From contig CAMDCO010000003.1 of NCBI GenBank assembly GCA_945890495.1, positions 29,243 to 93,242 of the forward strand: a stretch of DNA of 64,000 bases, read 5' to 3'. Below, piece by piece: positions 45,752-56,069 of the stretch. The stretch's first letter is position 1, and each line of letters starts with the position of its first letter. The DNA is from Bordetella parapertussis. GTDB lineage: Bacteria; Pseudomonadota; Gammaproteobacteria; Burkholderiales; Thiobacillaceae. Under the pieces are notes generated by a model. It was given only the letters and a program-made list of their open reading frames with translations, searched no databases and was not told the origin of the DNA. A program made the position numbers and the translations under genes.

Positions 45752-45785
45752 TAAAAACGCCGCAGACGGATCTGCGGCGTTTTTA
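45752..45785. terminator. intrinsic terminator after gyrA
   Basis: TAAAAACGCCGCAGA-CGGA-TCTGCGGCGTTTTTA, symmetric, with T runs on both strands; serves gyrA and perhaps hfq from the other side. A second, T-less hairpin (ACCCCGGC-TCAG-GCCGGGGT) lies just before it. Confidence 0.92.
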
Positions 45786-45843
45786 TTTGTAGCGGTTATA
45801 CCTAAGCAATGCCTAAGCGTCGCCTAAGAGGTCCAAGCGGGTT

Positions 45844-46239
45844 TTATTTGTAGCGGATGATCGGGGTGCGGGGCTCGGAAGGCGGCTTGGGTGCATCGTC
45901 GCTATGTGTCGCAGACGGGGAATAGCGGTCACTGCTACTGCGCTCGGTTCGCTCGCCGCCGCTGCGCCCATAGGGTGAACGCCGTTCGCCGCTGCCGTAA
46001 CTACTGCCACCGCCACTCGGATGCTCGCCGCCCGGACGCGAGGGCGAAACCGTGGAGATGGCGTGTTTGAATACCGCTTGCAAGGCGGCGTCGTGGCCGC
46101 GGAGCAGCACCATGTATTGGTCAAAGGACTCGATGCGACCAACCAGCTTGATCCCGTTGACGAGGAACATGGACACAGTGGTATGTTCCTTGCGCAGGTT
46201 GTTCAAAAATTGATCTTGCAGGTTGACGCGTTCACTCAT
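45844..46239 (-). CDS. hfq: Hfq-family RNA chaperone with long Ser/Arg/Gly tail
   Basis: Sm-fold protein, 131 aa. Core: [40 protein letters not shown], then [15 protein letters not shown], matching Hfq Sm1 and Sm2. Differences from the usual protein: Tyr25 position is Phe, YKH is FKH, and the loop between LL and KHAIST is two residues longer. The tail of about 60 residues is Ser/Gly/Arg/Pro-rich. It lies between gyrA and a peptidylprolyl isomerase, not in the usual miaA-hfq-hflX setting, so it may be a second, divergent Hfq. Confidence 0.88.
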   Translation of the reverse strand: MSERVNLQDQFLNNLRKEHTTVSMFLVNGIKLVGRIESFDQYMVLLRGHDAALQAVFKHAISTVSPSRPGGEHPSGGGSSYGSGERRSPYGRSGGERTERSSSDRYSPSATHSDDAPKPPSEPRTPIIRYK

Positions 46240-46305
46240 GGTGCGGATGTCCGGGTACGACAGTTATTTTCAGGTGCTGATCATAGCATGGCAGTTTGAC
46301 TGGGA

Positions 46306-47154
46306 TCATTCTACCTTGGTACGGGCCTGTATTTGGTCAACCAGTTGCTTGACCTGTTGCTGAAGCATTTGCTCGCGTAGGCTGTCCTTGACCGCAGCGA
46401 ATTCGGGGAAGGTGAAGGGGCGGGTCGCCTCGAGACGGATGATGTGCCACCCGAATTGGGTCTTGACCGGTGTGTCGAGCAGTTGGCCCGCCTTCATGCC
46501 GGCCAGGGCTTGTGCAAATTCGGGGACCAGGTCGTCACCGCTCATCCACTCCAGATCGCCGCCCCGCTTGGCGGAGCCGGGATCCTTGGAATGCTTTTTG
46601 GCCAGGGCCGCGAAGGGCTTCTTCTTCTTGAGGTCGGCGAGAATGGATCTTGCCAGCGATTCTTCGCTGACCAAGATGTGGGCGGCATGGTATTCGTTCT
46701 TGGCCGCATTTTTGTCTGTTTGGGCCTTGAGGGTGTCATAGGCCGCCCGAACCGCCGCATCGCTGATGGGGTGTTGCGTCAGTTCGTCATCCAGCAGGGC
46801 ATCGGCGAGCAGGTTGCGCTGTAACACCTCGATGCGGGCGCGTACGGACGGAAGTCGGTCTAATTGACGCTTGCTGGCCTCTTGAGCGAGAAGTTCGAGC
46901 GTGATGAGCTTGTTGCGTACCGTTTCATAGGTGACCGGTTTGCCACGCTGGGCGTTCTCATTTATGACCAGGGTCGCATGGCTGGCGGGGATGGCGATGC
47001 CGTTGACGGTCGCGACCGGGCCGGTTGGTTGGGCCGTCACCGGTGCGGCGGTCGGTGTGCTGGCCTTCGGGGCGGCTTCGGCGGCGTGGACCCATCCATG
47101 GGCCACTAAGAGCGGGGAGATGAATAGGGCAAAGATCAGGGCGGGGGTTTTCAT
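46306..47154 (-). CDS. periplasmic parvulin-type peptidylprolyl isomerase
   Basis: PpiC/SurA-like foldase, 282 aa, with an N-terminal signal peptide (FALFISPLLVAHGWVHA), an Ala/Pro/Thr linker, an SurA-like N-domain and one parvulin domain: HAAHILVSEESLARSILADLKKKKPFAALAKKHSKDPGSAKRGGDLEWMSGDDLVPEFAQAL and TQFGWHIIRLE. Start overlaps the bolA stop (ATGA). Betaproteobacterial genomes often keep yciB-yciI-bolA-ppi together. Substrates probably outer-membrane or secreted proteins. Confidence 0.92.
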   Translation of the reverse strand: MKTPALIFALFISPLLVAHGWVHAAEAAPKASTPTAAPVTAQPTGPVATVNGIAIPASHATLVINENAQRGKPVTYETVRNKLITLELLAQEASKRQLDRLPSVRARIEVLQRNLLADALLDDELTQHPISDAAVRAAYDTLKAQTDKNAAKNEYHAAHILVSEESLARSILADLKKKKPFAALAKKHSKDPGSAKRGGDLEWMSGDDLVPEFAQALAGMKAGQLLDTPVKTQFGWHIIRLEATRPFTFPEFAAVKDSLREQMLQQQVKQLVDQIQARTKVE

Positions 47155-47435
47155 GCGGCGGACTCCGGGGTGTTTTCGCTAGGACTGGTGGCAACGATGG
47201 TCAGGGCGTGAATTGCGTTCTGCATCAAGTCGCCGAGGGCGACATAGACAGCGCGGTGGCGAGCAACGGTACCCAGCCCTTCAAAGGCGGCGGATACGAT
47301 GCGCATGCGGTAGTGACCGCCCCCGGAACGGGCGCCGGCATGACTGGCGTGTGCCGCGCTTTCATCAAGGATGTCCAGGCTGAGGGGGGTCAGGCTGGAG
47401 AGGCGGGTTTGCATTTCTGTAACGGTGTCGGTCAT
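47151..47435 (-). CDS. bolA: BolA family protein
   Basis: 94 aa, class-II KH-like fold, partner of monothiol glutaredoxins in Fe-S handling or a DNA-binding regulator. [17 protein letters not shown]... [34 protein letters not shown], with the conserved His of the HxxH-type Fe-S ligand region. Coupled by ATGA overlaps to yciI upstream and the isomerase downstream. Confidence 0.92.
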   Translation of the reverse strand: MTDTVTEMQTRLSSLTPLSLDILDESAAHASHAGARSGGGHYRMRIVSAAFEGLGTVARHRAVYVALGDLMQNAIHALTIVATSPSENTPESAA

Positions 47436-47731
47436 GGCAATACCTTGCGGAAGGGTTGGACGGTCACGCGGGCATAGACACCGGCGCTGACATAGGGGTC
47501 GGCATCGGCCCAAGCGCGGGCGCTGTCGAGATCGGTGAATTCAGCCACGATCAGGCTTCCGGTGAAGCCGGCTGGACCGGGATCTACGGCATCAATGGCC
47601 GGAAAAGGGCCGGCCAGTAAGAGACGACCTTCTTGTTGCAGGTGTTGCAGGCGGGCGAGATGGGCCGGACGCGTGGCGAGGCGTTTTTCCAGGCTGTCTT
47701 CGGTGTCGTGGCCGATGATGGCGTAATACAT
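47432..47731 (-). CDS. yciI: YciI family protein
   Basis: 99-aa ferredoxin-like fold protein: [43 protein letters not shown] with the conserved His-Asp pair at the start, then [36 protein letters not shown]. Enzymatic role unknown. Shares its start base with the end of yciB and overlaps bolA. Confidence 0.93.
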   Translation of the reverse strand: MYYAIIGHDTEDSLEKRLATRPAHLARLQHLQQEGRLLLAGPFPAIDAVDPGPAGFTGSLIVAEFTDLDSARAWADADPYVSAGVYARVTVQPFRKVLP

Positions 47732-48339
47732 CAGGTCGGCTCTTTCATGTGACGGGACAGATATACGCCTTGGGCGAGCACGAAGACCAGCATCAGGCCG
47801 AGGGTGCCGAAGAGCTTGAAAGTAACCCAGGTGTCAGTATCGTAGGTGTTGGCGACCCAGACATTGGCTAGACCCATAGCCGCGAAAAAGAGGGCCCACA
47901 TTTGGTTCAGACGGGCCCAGACCGGATCGGGGAGTTCCAGTTGACCCTGCATCATCAGTCGGATCAGGTTACGACCGGAGAGTCGCGGTGCCAACGCGAG
48001 GCTCAGGGCGAAGAGCCAGTACAGGACGGTGGGTTTCCACTTGATGAAGGTCTCGTTATGGAAGATCAGGGTGGCGCTACCGAAGACGACGATAAGTACC
48101 AACGAGACCCAGAGCATGGCATCGATGCTGCGCCCGCGCAGCTTGAGCCAGCCGATCTGCCCGAAGGTGGCCCCGATCGCGACCAAGGTGGCGATAAATA
48201 CGCCCGGTTTTTGTGTTGGGGTTAGCTGAATCCCTAGCCAAGTCAGGGCATCAGAGGCGGCCTGCGGGTGAGATTGGGCGACCTGATAGGCGATAAAAAA
48301 CAGGATGATGGGAAAGAGATCGAAGAGGAGCTTTTTCAC
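47731..48339 (-). CDS. yciB: YciB, inner membrane intracellular septation protein
   Basis: 202 aa, five to six membrane helices: [80 protein letters not shown] and [25 protein letters not shown]. Involved in cell envelope and septum integrity in other bacteria. GTG start. First gene of the leftward yciB-yciI-bolA-ppi operon. Confidence 0.95.
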   Translation of the reverse strand: MKKLLFDLFPIILFFIAYQVAQSHPQAASDALTWLGIQLTPTQKPGVFIATLVAIGATFGQIGWLKLRGRSIDAMLWVSLVLIVVFGSATLIFHNETFIKWKPTVLYWLFALSLALAPRLSGRNLIRLMMQGQLELPDPVWARLNQMWALFFAAMGLANVWVANTYDTDTWVTFKLFGTLGLMLVFVLAQGVYLSRHMKEPT

Positions 48340-48515
48340 GGAGGCAGGCAGCGCGCGGAGAGGTGAGTGGATTCAGTCAGAGGTGAGCTTGGCGGTGGGT
48401 TGTGTAGCGGGTCGTGTAGCACGGCCCACCGTATGGTACGGCAGGAGGCCCCGCATTTTGCTATGATTCGTCGCTATTCCACAAGTCGGATCTTTGATGA
48501 TCCAAAATTCCCTGC

Positions 48516-49343
48516 GTGATCTTTGATCTCCATAGTCATTCCACGGCCTCAGATGGGGTTCTTGCGCCTTCGGCGCTGGTGGTGCGTGCGGCCGAACGCG
48601 GGGTTGGGACACTGGCCCTGACCGATCACGATACCGTTCGGGGTTTGGCCGAGGCGCAAACAGAGGCTCAGGCCGTAGGCATCCGACTGATTTACGGGGT
48701 CGAGATCTCAGTCACATGGGAGGGGCGTAGCGTCCATGTGCTCGGCCTGAATATTGATCCTGACGACCATGCTTTGGGCGCGGGCCTGGCTGGACTGCGT
48801 GCCGGGCGGGTCGAGCGGGCGCAGCGGATGGCCGAATCGCTGGCGGCCGTGGGGATCGGCGGGGCCTTCGCCGGGTCGGCGGTCTATGCTACGAGCGGTG
48901 ACATGATCGGGCGGACCCACTTTGCGCGATTTTTGGTCAATAGCGGGCGGGCGGGTAGTGTGCCGGCGGTGTTCAAGCGTTTTCTCGTCCCTGGCAAGCC
49001 AGGTTATGTCAAACACGAATGGGCCAGTCTCACGGAGGCGGTGGGTTGGATCACCGGTGCGGGGGGCGAGGCTGTGCTGGCGCACCCGGGCCGTTATGAC
49101 ATGGGGCGAGAGCGCATGAACCAGTTGCTGGGCGAGTTTCGCGATCTGGGCGGCACCGGCATCGAGGTGGTCGCGGGGAGTCATACGACCGGCCATGTGC
49201 CGGTATTCGCCGATTACGCGGCCGCCTTTGGGCTCAAGGCCTCGATGGGCTCCGACTTTCATGCCCCCGGTGAGGGTGGACGCGAATTGGGCCGCTTGCA
49301 GGCCCTACCGGCCCGCTGCGTGCCGATCTGGCAGGATTGGTAA
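48516..49343 (+). CDS. PHP-domain 5'-3' exonuclease, RNase AM (YciV/TrpH) family
   Basis: 275-aa metal-dependent phosphoesterase: FDLHSHSTASDGVLAP, LALTDHDTV, YGVEISVTWEGRSVHVLGLNID, FARFLVNSG, VLAHPGRYD and GSDFHAPGEGGRELG give the His/Asp/Glu metal ligands of the PHP fold. The Escherichia coli homolog matures 5' ends of rRNA and removes nucleotides from pAp-type substrates. GTG start without a clear ribosome site. Stop and next start overlap as TAATG. Confidence 0.88.
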   Translation: MIFDLHSHSTASDGVLAPSALVVRAAERGVGTLALTDHDTVRGLAEAQTEAQAVGIRLIYGVEISVTWEGRSVHVLGLNIDPDDHALGAGLAGLRAGRVERAQRMAESLAAVGIGGAFAGSAVYATSGDMIGRTHFARFLVNSGRAGSVPAVFKRFLVPGKPGYVKHEWASLTEAVGWITGAGGEAVLAHPGRYDMGRERMNQLLGEFRDLGGTGIEVVAGSHTTGHVPVFADYAAAFGLKASMGSDFHAPGEGGRELGRLQALPARCVPIWQDW

Positions 49344-49969
49344 TGTCACAGCGTTTCTATGTTCATCCGGATAACCCGCAACTGCGCCTGATGCGCGAGG
49401 CGGCCCGCATCCTGAAGGGCGGCGGGGTCATCGCCTACCCGACAGACTCTTGTTATGCCCTGGGTTGTGCGATCGGCCACAAGGAGGGGATGGACCGCAT
49501 CCGTGCCCTGCGCGAGGTCGATGACAAACACCACTTCACCTTGGTGTGCCGTGACCTGTCCGAGATCGCGACGTATGCCCGGGTGGATAATGTGCAATAC
49601 CGCATCCTGAAGGCGGCGACCCCGGGCAGTTATACCTTTATCCTTGAGGCGACGCGCGAGGTGCCGCGCCGCTTGCAACACCCCAAACGCAGCACGATCG
49701 GGATCCGAGTGCCGGATCATGCCGTGGTCAGCGCCCTACTGGCCGAGGTCGGCGAACCCATCCTGTCGATGTCGCTGATACTGCCGGGTGCAGAGGCCCC
49801 GTTGCTGGACCCGGAGGACATCGTCGATGCGATGGGTTCGCGCCTCGATCTGATCGTGGATGCCGGGCATTGTGGTGGCGAACCCTCGACCGTGGTGGAC
49901 CTGTCGAGCGGCGTGCCGGAGTTGGTGCGCCGTGGCCGGGGTGAGCTTTCCCGCGTGGGTTTGGACTAG
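49343..49969 (+). CDS. YciO / Sua5-YrdC family protein
   Basis: 208 aa of the YrdC-like fold: AARILKGGGVIAYPTDSCYALGCAIG, RIRALREVDDKHHFTLVCRDLSEIATYARVDN, PGSYTFILEATREVPRRLQHPKRSTIGIRVP and LSMSLILPG. Closer to YciO than to the full TsaC/Sua5, which makes threonylcarbamoyl-AMP for tRNA t6A; its own activity is not certain. Coupled to the PHP gene. Confidence 0.9.
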   Translation: MSQRFYVHPDNPQLRLMREAARILKGGGVIAYPTDSCYALGCAIGHKEGMDRIRALREVDDKHHFTLVCRDLSEIATYARVDNVQYRILKAATPGSYTFILEATREVPRRLQHPKRSTIGIRVPDHAVVSALLAEVGEPILSMSLILPGAEAPLLDPEDIVDAMGSRLDLIVDAGHCGGEPSTVVDLSSGVPELVRRGRGELSRVGLD

Positions 49970-49978
49970 GGAACGCCT

Positions 49979-50617
49979 GTGGAATTCACCCTGATACAGA
50001 AGATTGCGATCTATGCCCTGCCGGTGATCTTCGCCATAACACTGCACGAGGCCGCGCACGGTTATGCGGCCCTGCGCTTTGGCGATAGCACGGCGCGGTC
50101 CATGGGTCGCTTGTCGCTCAATCCGCTGCGCCATATCGATCCGATTGGCACCCTCTTGGTCCCGGCCATCTCGATGCTGCTGGGCGGGATCTTGTTCGGT
50201 TGGGCCAAACCGGTACCGGTCGATTTCCGTCGCTTGCGCAATCCACGCCAGGACATGGTCTGGGTGGCGGCCGCTGGACCGGCCGCCAATCTGGTCATGG
50301 CGGTGTTCTGGGCCCTGATGCTAAAGCTATCGGTGGGGGTTGATCTGGGTGATTACAACACCCCGTTACGCATGATGGCCGAGGGCGGCATCCTGATTAA
50401 CGCTGTGCTGATGGCCCTGAACCTGTTGCCCTTGCCACCTTTGGATGGTGGCCGGATTGCGGTCGGCCTGTTGCCGGATAGCTTGGCGGTGCCGCTGGCC
50501 CGCATTGAGCCTTACGGTATGTTTGTCCTTATTGCCCTGTTGTTGACCGGCATCCTGAACCAGATTCTCGGCCCAGCCGTGTCCGGTATCTTGTCGCTCT
50601 TGTCTTTCCTGCTTTGA
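49979..50617 (+). CDS. site-2-protease family zinc metalloprotease (M50)
   Basis: 212-aa membrane protein with four to five helices. Zinc site HEAAHGYAALRFGD near residue 23 and the second-ligand motif NLLPLPPLDGGR near residue 148; ARSMGRLSLNPLRHIDPIGTLLVP is typical of the short Rip1-like subfamily. GTG start 9 nt after yciO. Substrate unknown. Precedes trpS as in many betaproteobacteria. Confidence 0.92.
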   Translation: MEFTLIQKIAIYALPVIFAITLHEAAHGYAALRFGDSTARSMGRLSLNPLRHIDPIGTLLVPAISMLLGGILFGWAKPVPVDFRRLRNPRQDMVWVAAAGPAANLVMAVFWALMLKLSVGVDLGDYNTPLRMMAEGGILINAVLMALNLLPLPPLDGGRIAVGLLPDSLAVPLARIEPYGMFVLIALLLTGILNQILGPAVSGILSLLSFLL

Positions 50618-50639
50618 CCTCTTTCATAAACGATACCTT

Positions 50640-51839
50640 ATGTATGTAGATCGCGTCCTCTCCGGTATGCGCCCCACGGGCGGCCTTCATCTGGGTCACT
50701 ACCACGGCGTTCTGAAAAACTGGGTCCAACTCCAGCACGAATACGAGTGCCTGTTTTTTGTCGCTGACTGGCACGCCCTGACCACGCATTACGATAACCC
50801 GGGCAGCATTGAGGACAGTACCTGGGAGATGGTGATCGATTGGCTGGCGGCCGGGGTGGACCCCAGCCGGGCCACGCTGTTTATCCAGTCTCAGGTCATT
50901 GAGCACGCCGAGCTGCACCTCCTCCTGTCCATGATGACGCCCTTGGGTTGGCTGGAACGGATACCGACCTACAAGGACCAGCAGGAAAAACTGAGCGAAA
51001 AGGATCTATCCACCTACGGTTTCCTCGGTTATCCCTTGTTGCAATCGGCCGATATCCTGATCTACCGCGCCAATCGCGTCCCGGTTGGCGAAGATCAGGT
51101 GCCGCATATCGAGTTCTCGCGCGAGATTGCGCGCCGTTTCAATCACCTCTACGGCCGCGAACCGGGCTATGAGGACAAGGCCAAGGCGGCGATGAAACGG
51201 TTGGGCGGGAAACGGGAGCGCCTGTATGCCGAGTTGCGTACCCGTTACCAAGAACAAGGCGACGCCGAGGCGCTTGAATCAGCGCGTGCGGTGTTGGCGG
51301 CGACGCAAAACCTCTCTTTGGGTGACAAGGAACGGCTCTACGGTTACCTCGAAGGCGGCGGCCGCATGATCCTCACCGAGCCGCAGGCCTTGCTCACCGC
51401 GGCGTCCAAAATGCCCGGTCTGGATGGGCAAAAGATGTCCAAGTCCTACCACAACACCATTGCCCTTCGGGAGGCACCGGATCAGGTGGTCAAGAAGATC
51501 CGCACCATGCCGACCGATCCGGCGCGGATGCGGCGTACCGATCCGGGTTCGCCGGACAAGTGTCCGGTTTGGCAGTTGCATCAGGTCTATTCGGACGAGG
51601 ATCAGAAGGCTTGGGTGCGGGCCGGTTGTGTCAGTGCAGGCATTGGCTGTCTGGACTGCAAACAGCCGGTGATCGACGCCATCCTGGCCGAGTTGGCCCC
51701 TATCCAAGAACGGGCACGCGGCTTTGGCGAAGATCCGGACCGGGTCCGCAACATCATTGCCGATGGGTGCGAGAAGGCGCGTGATTTGGCCCGCGAAACG
51801 ATGCGTGATGTGCGGGAGGCCTTGGGTCTGGCCCGCTAA
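50640..51839 (+). CDS. trpS: tryptophanyl-tRNA synthetase
   Basis: Class I aminoacyl-tRNA synthetase, 399 aa. HIGH-like motif HLGHYHG after SGMRPTGGL, FVADWHALTTHY, TPLGWLERIPTYKDQ, GYPLLQSADILIYRANRVPVGEDQVPHIEFSREIARRFN and KMSKS in PGLDGQKMSKSYHN. A central insertion (about residues 180-245) makes it longer than the 330-aa type, as in betaproteobacteria. A terminator follows 46 nt after the stop. Confidence 0.97.
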   Translation: MYVDRVLSGMRPTGGLHLGHYHGVLKNWVQLQHEYECLFFVADWHALTTHYDNPGSIEDSTWEMVIDWLAAGVDPSRATLFIQSQVIEHAELHLLLSMMTPLGWLERIPTYKDQQEKLSEKDLSTYGFLGYPLLQSADILIYRANRVPVGEDQVPHIEFSREIARRFNHLYGREPGYEDKAKAAMKRLGGKRERLYAELRTRYQEQGDAEALESARAVLAATQNLSLGDKERLYGYLEGGGRMILTEPQALLTAASKMPGLDGQKMSKSYHNTIALREAPDQVVKKIRTMPTDPARMRRTDPGSPDKCPVWQLHQVYSDEDQKAWVRAGCVSAGIGCLDCKQPVIDAILAELAPIQERARGFGEDPDRVRNIIADGCEKARDLARETMRDVREALGLAR

Positions 51840-51880
51840 AGCGGCGGATGCATCAAGATCGCTGCGTTGGCGATCGTTGG

Positions 51881-51910
51881 AAATAAAAAAGCCACCTTAG
51901 GGTGGCTTTT
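51881..51910. terminator. trpS terminator, left copy of a 30-bp island-flanking repeat
   Basis: AAAAGCCACC-TTAG-GGTGGCTTTT stem and T run. The 30 bp are identical to 55995-56024. Together the two copies enclose the mobile island. Confidence 0.92.
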
Positions 51911-51930
51911 GAAATCGTGGTCTGACCCCA

Positions 51931-52186
51931 ATTGTTCGACGGCGACTATATTTCGCTCACTGATATGGTGCGGAACTTTGATGGTGGTGGCGCCCTGATT
52001 GAGCAATGGCTCAAAAACAAAGACACCGTCCTGTTCCTTGGCGTCTGGGAGCGCATCAACAACCCTGATTTTAATTCCCTCGAATTCGAGGGAATTAAAA
52101 ATGAAGCTGGGCGGAACAGTTTCTTCCTGTCAGCCAAGAAATTGATCGCACTGACTGGTGCCAAAGGGCTGATCTGCTGCGGATGA
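51931..52186 (+). pseudogene. truncated KilA-N domain protein
   Basis: Encodes GDYISLTDMVRNFDGGGALIEQWLKNKDTV (cited in part), FLGVWERINNPDFNSLEFEGI and NEAGRNSFFLSAKKLIALTGAKGL, the middle of a KilA-N DNA-binding domain common in phage and mobile-element proteins. The natural start and the conserved C-terminal half are missing; the frame ends at TGA after ICCG. A 32-bp perfect palindrome lies inside it (52069-52100). Confidence 0.7.
52069..52100. repeat. perfect 32-bp palindrome
   Basis: TTTTAATTCCCTC-GAATTC-GAGGGAATTAAAA reads identically on both strands, centred on an EcoRI hexamer, within the KilA-N fragment (codons DFNSLEFEGIKN). Confidence 0.97.
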
Positions 52187-52532
52187 TCGTGAAGAAGGGC
52201 ATCACCTTCTTGTACGGTCTTTATTTGCGCCTGTGCCAGGCGCTCACCCGACTCTGGAAATGGCTCGAAGTTTCACTCGGGCAAGGCGCTCGGCCGGAAT
52301 ACCGGCTTGCGAGGGTGTGAAAATGAATAAATCAGGGACGACTACTTAATTGCCTGGTGTCATTTCTCGGCCTGCTTCGCCTTCGACAAGCTCAGGGCGA
52401 ACGGTGGTGGGAGTGTGTTCCGTTCGTGGTGGGCTTGAAGCGTGAGCCTGTCGAACCATGCCGCCCTTCGACAAGCTCAGGGCGAACGGGGGGAGGCGGC
52501 GAGATGAGTCTCGACAATTAAGTATTGTGTCC
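52187..52532. other. gene-free stretch with REP-type repeats
   Basis: 346 bp. From 52188 a short open frame (LRMIVKKGITFLYGLYLRL...) runs to about 52320 but has no start or family. Then three copies of the TTCGACAAGCTCAGGGCGAA motif: 52381-52404, 52443-52455 (inverted, partial) and 52466-52489, forming a large potential hairpin. The same motif sits in the element at 7203. Confidence 0.65.
52381..52489. repeat. REP-like cluster (TTCGACAAGCTCAGG motif)
   Basis: Two direct 24-bp copies and one inverted partial copy between them. The arrangement (motif, inverted motif, motif) resembles bacterial REP/BIME clusters. Confidence 0.8.
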
Positions 52533-53196
52533 GTGCGCCAGCACAAGCTGGTAGATCGTAGTCGATGAAAGTTTGATACAGAGAAGAAATGGTGAATCAC
52601 TCTGGCCCCGAGTCATGCGTTACACCTCGTGAGGTGTGTGGCGAAGCGTTGACAGGGGAAACCGGCAGGCCAGCCATTGAGCCGCGAAATCAACAAATTG
52701 GGATGCCGACGGCGTGGACACATCCGGAAGGCAACACAGAATATGGCGTTAACCACAAGTCATGTTTTGATCCCACGCGGTCGGAGACCCTGTGCATGTC
52801 GGGAAGCGATCTACGCAGAAGCTGGGAGATCTCGGTAGTGCCCGGAGCAGTATGCTTGGGCGGGGCAGGGAAGGTGAAAGCCACACGCCTGTCATCTACG
52901 CTACCGAGAAGTCGGATATCCCCATAGTATCGAGGAAGCCTCCGAACAAAGACCGTTCTGCGGAGGAGGTGGAGAAAAGGGGGATAGCCAAGGGGAGCGT
53001 TGAGGGGTTTCCTGTCTGCCGGACACAGCGCCGGAAAAGGGACATTGATGAGACTCAACAATGCACGTGATGTCGTCAAACGGACAACTGGCGATGAGGT
53101 ATTGCGTTATCTACCTGAGGCAGGAGCCTTGTGCGGTAATTCCGCTCGCAGGGATCTGTGCGGGGGGCAGGGGGTAACTCCTGTCCCTACCGCGAC
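52533..53196 (+). ncRNA. group II intron lacking a reverse transcriptase ORF (intron A)
   Basis: Starts with GTGCG at 52533, the group II 5' consensus, followed by a hairpin (GCCAGCACAAGCTGG) and about 500 nt of structured, start-rich RNA typical of domains I-III, including a spurious ORF (52589-52927) of the kind often annotated within such introns. Domain V at 53124-53156 reads GAGCCTTGTGCGG...CCGCTCGCAGGGATC, with the AGC triad and the two-nt bulge before GC. Domain VI (GCAGGGGGTAACTCCTG) leads to a 3' end near ACCGCGAC. Domain IV is only about 80 nt, so no protein is encoded. It would need a maturase in trans. The 3' end is approximate. Confidence 0.75.
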
Positions 53197-53267
53197 CCTT
53201 ATCTCCGACGGATCGGTAATCCCCCGCAAAAGCGGGGCCATTAGAAGTGGAATTTTCTCACCGAATA

Positions 53268-53663
53268 TCAGTAGATGTATATCGCGATTCCAGAGAGTGT
53301 TTTGTTCCTTGCAGTGTAGGGGACAACCATGCCTCTGCCGTAAGGCTGTGCGATATAAGTGCCTCCGGTGACAGTTTCTGTTCCTGTGGTGTCGAGAACG
53401 ACTCCATTGGCCCCCATCAAGGCTGCTTGGTTCCGAAGCTCTTCTGTGGCGTAGTCTTGTTTGCCTTGTTCACTGAAACCGCCTGCGCTCCTAGACTCAA
53501 CAAGGCCAATCACTTCATACTGTCCTGAAGGTGGATTGAGGTATATCTTAACTTTGTTTGGGTCAGCCGCTGGCCGTTTCTGTCCTGTGACAATCCCAGA
53601 ACCCGTAGCGCAACCAAGCGTGAGGGCCGTTAAACCGATCAATGCGAGCCTAAAGATTTGCAT
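53268..53663 (-). CDS. small lipoprotein of unknown function
   Basis: 131 aa from ATG 53663: signal peptide with lipobox LTALTLGC, then a soluble domain (PNKVKIYLNPPSGQYEVIGLVESRSAG, EELRNQAALMGANGVVLDTTG). The YEVIG...A...GANGVV pattern is found in several short Gram-negative lipoproteins, but the role is unknown. It sits inside the island between intron A and an IS fragment and is intact. Frame is open upstream to 53747 but the lipobox fixes the start. Confidence 0.75.
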   Translation of the reverse strand: MQIFRLALIGLTALTLGCATGSGIVTGQKRPAADPNKVKIYLNPPSGQYEVIGLVESRSAGGFSEQGKQDYATEELRNQAALMGANGVVLDTTGTETVTGGTYIAQPYGRGMVVPYTARNKTLSGIAIYIY

Positions 53664-53743
53664 TCGTTGTCCCTTCTTTGACAAGAATCTCTTCGCATCA
53701 TGGAACTGATGGGCGTTGTTTGTCAAGATAGTTGTCACGGTAT

Positions 53744-53998
53744 TCATGCTACCAATTTCAGTTTTGAATCCTCTTGTCGCACTGGGTTAAGCCAGACCGT
53801 CGTAGGGCGATCCCAGTTTCGGGTAGAACCCCGCCATCGTTCTGGTCGAGCGGCCTTGGCCGCTTCGTAAAGGGCCTTCCGAGCATGTAGGACGGCAATG
53901 TCAGTACCCTGATGGCGCTGTATCGGGGTGACGAATTTCAGGGCTGAATGCTGATGCTGTGTGTTGTACCTGCGCACGAAGTTCATCACCCATGCACG
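53744..53998 (-). pseudogene. IS3-family transposase (OrfB) C-terminal fragment
   Basis: On the minus strand, FRAWVMNFVRRYNTQHQHSALKFVTPIQRHQG and ALYEAAKAARPERWRGSTRNW are the end of the rve integrase core of IS3-group OrfB, ending VWLNPVRQ...LVA. The catalytic DDE part is missing. The fragment breaks at about 53998, exactly where the dispersed 25-bp TCGGGGTCAGACCACG repeat begins, and intron B follows 11 nt later. Confidence 0.85.
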
Positions 53999-54021
53999 AA
54001 AATCGGGGTCAGACCACGATT
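53997..54021. repeat. 25-bp repeat (GGGGTCAGACCACG), left of intron B
   Basis: Identical, in the same orientation, to 55944-55968 on the other side of intron B. A shorter inverted form is at 51913-51930 and a degenerate one at 9001-9016. Confidence 0.9.
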
Positions 54022-54031
54022 GTTCTGATTG

Positions 54032-55941
<1,910 letters not shown>

Positions 55942-55943
55942 GT

Positions 55944-55968
55944 CGAAAATCGGGGTCAGACCACGATT
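55944..55968. repeat. 25-bp repeat (GGGGTCAGACCACG), right of intron B
   Basis: Exact copy of 53997-54021, two nt after the intron 3' end. Confidence 0.9.
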
Positions 55969-55994
55969 AATCCTCAATGACCCCAATTGTTCCT

Positions 55995-56026
55995 AAATAA
56001 AAAAGCCACCTTAGGGTGGCTTTTTT
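55995..56026. terminator. rne terminator, right copy of the 30-bp island-flanking repeat
   Basis: AAAAAAGCCACC-TTAG-GGTGGCTTTTTT, symmetric, 44 nt after the rne stop on the minus strand. The first 30 bp duplicate the trpS terminator exactly. Confidence 0.93.
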
Positions 56027-56069
56027 ACGGGTGCACCTGAGAGGGCGCACCTTAGGTGGATGGGGCGCC

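Noticed and set aside
52381..52489. CRISPR-like appearance of repeated 24-bp motifs
   Set aside because: Only two direct copies plus one inverted partial copy, no regular spacers and no cas genes; fits a REP/BIME cluster better.
52589..52927. 112-codon ORF starting MVNHSGPESC
   Set aside because: Lies wholly within the ribozyme part of group II intron A; such ORFs are commonly annotated in group II introns but reflect RNA structure, not protein.
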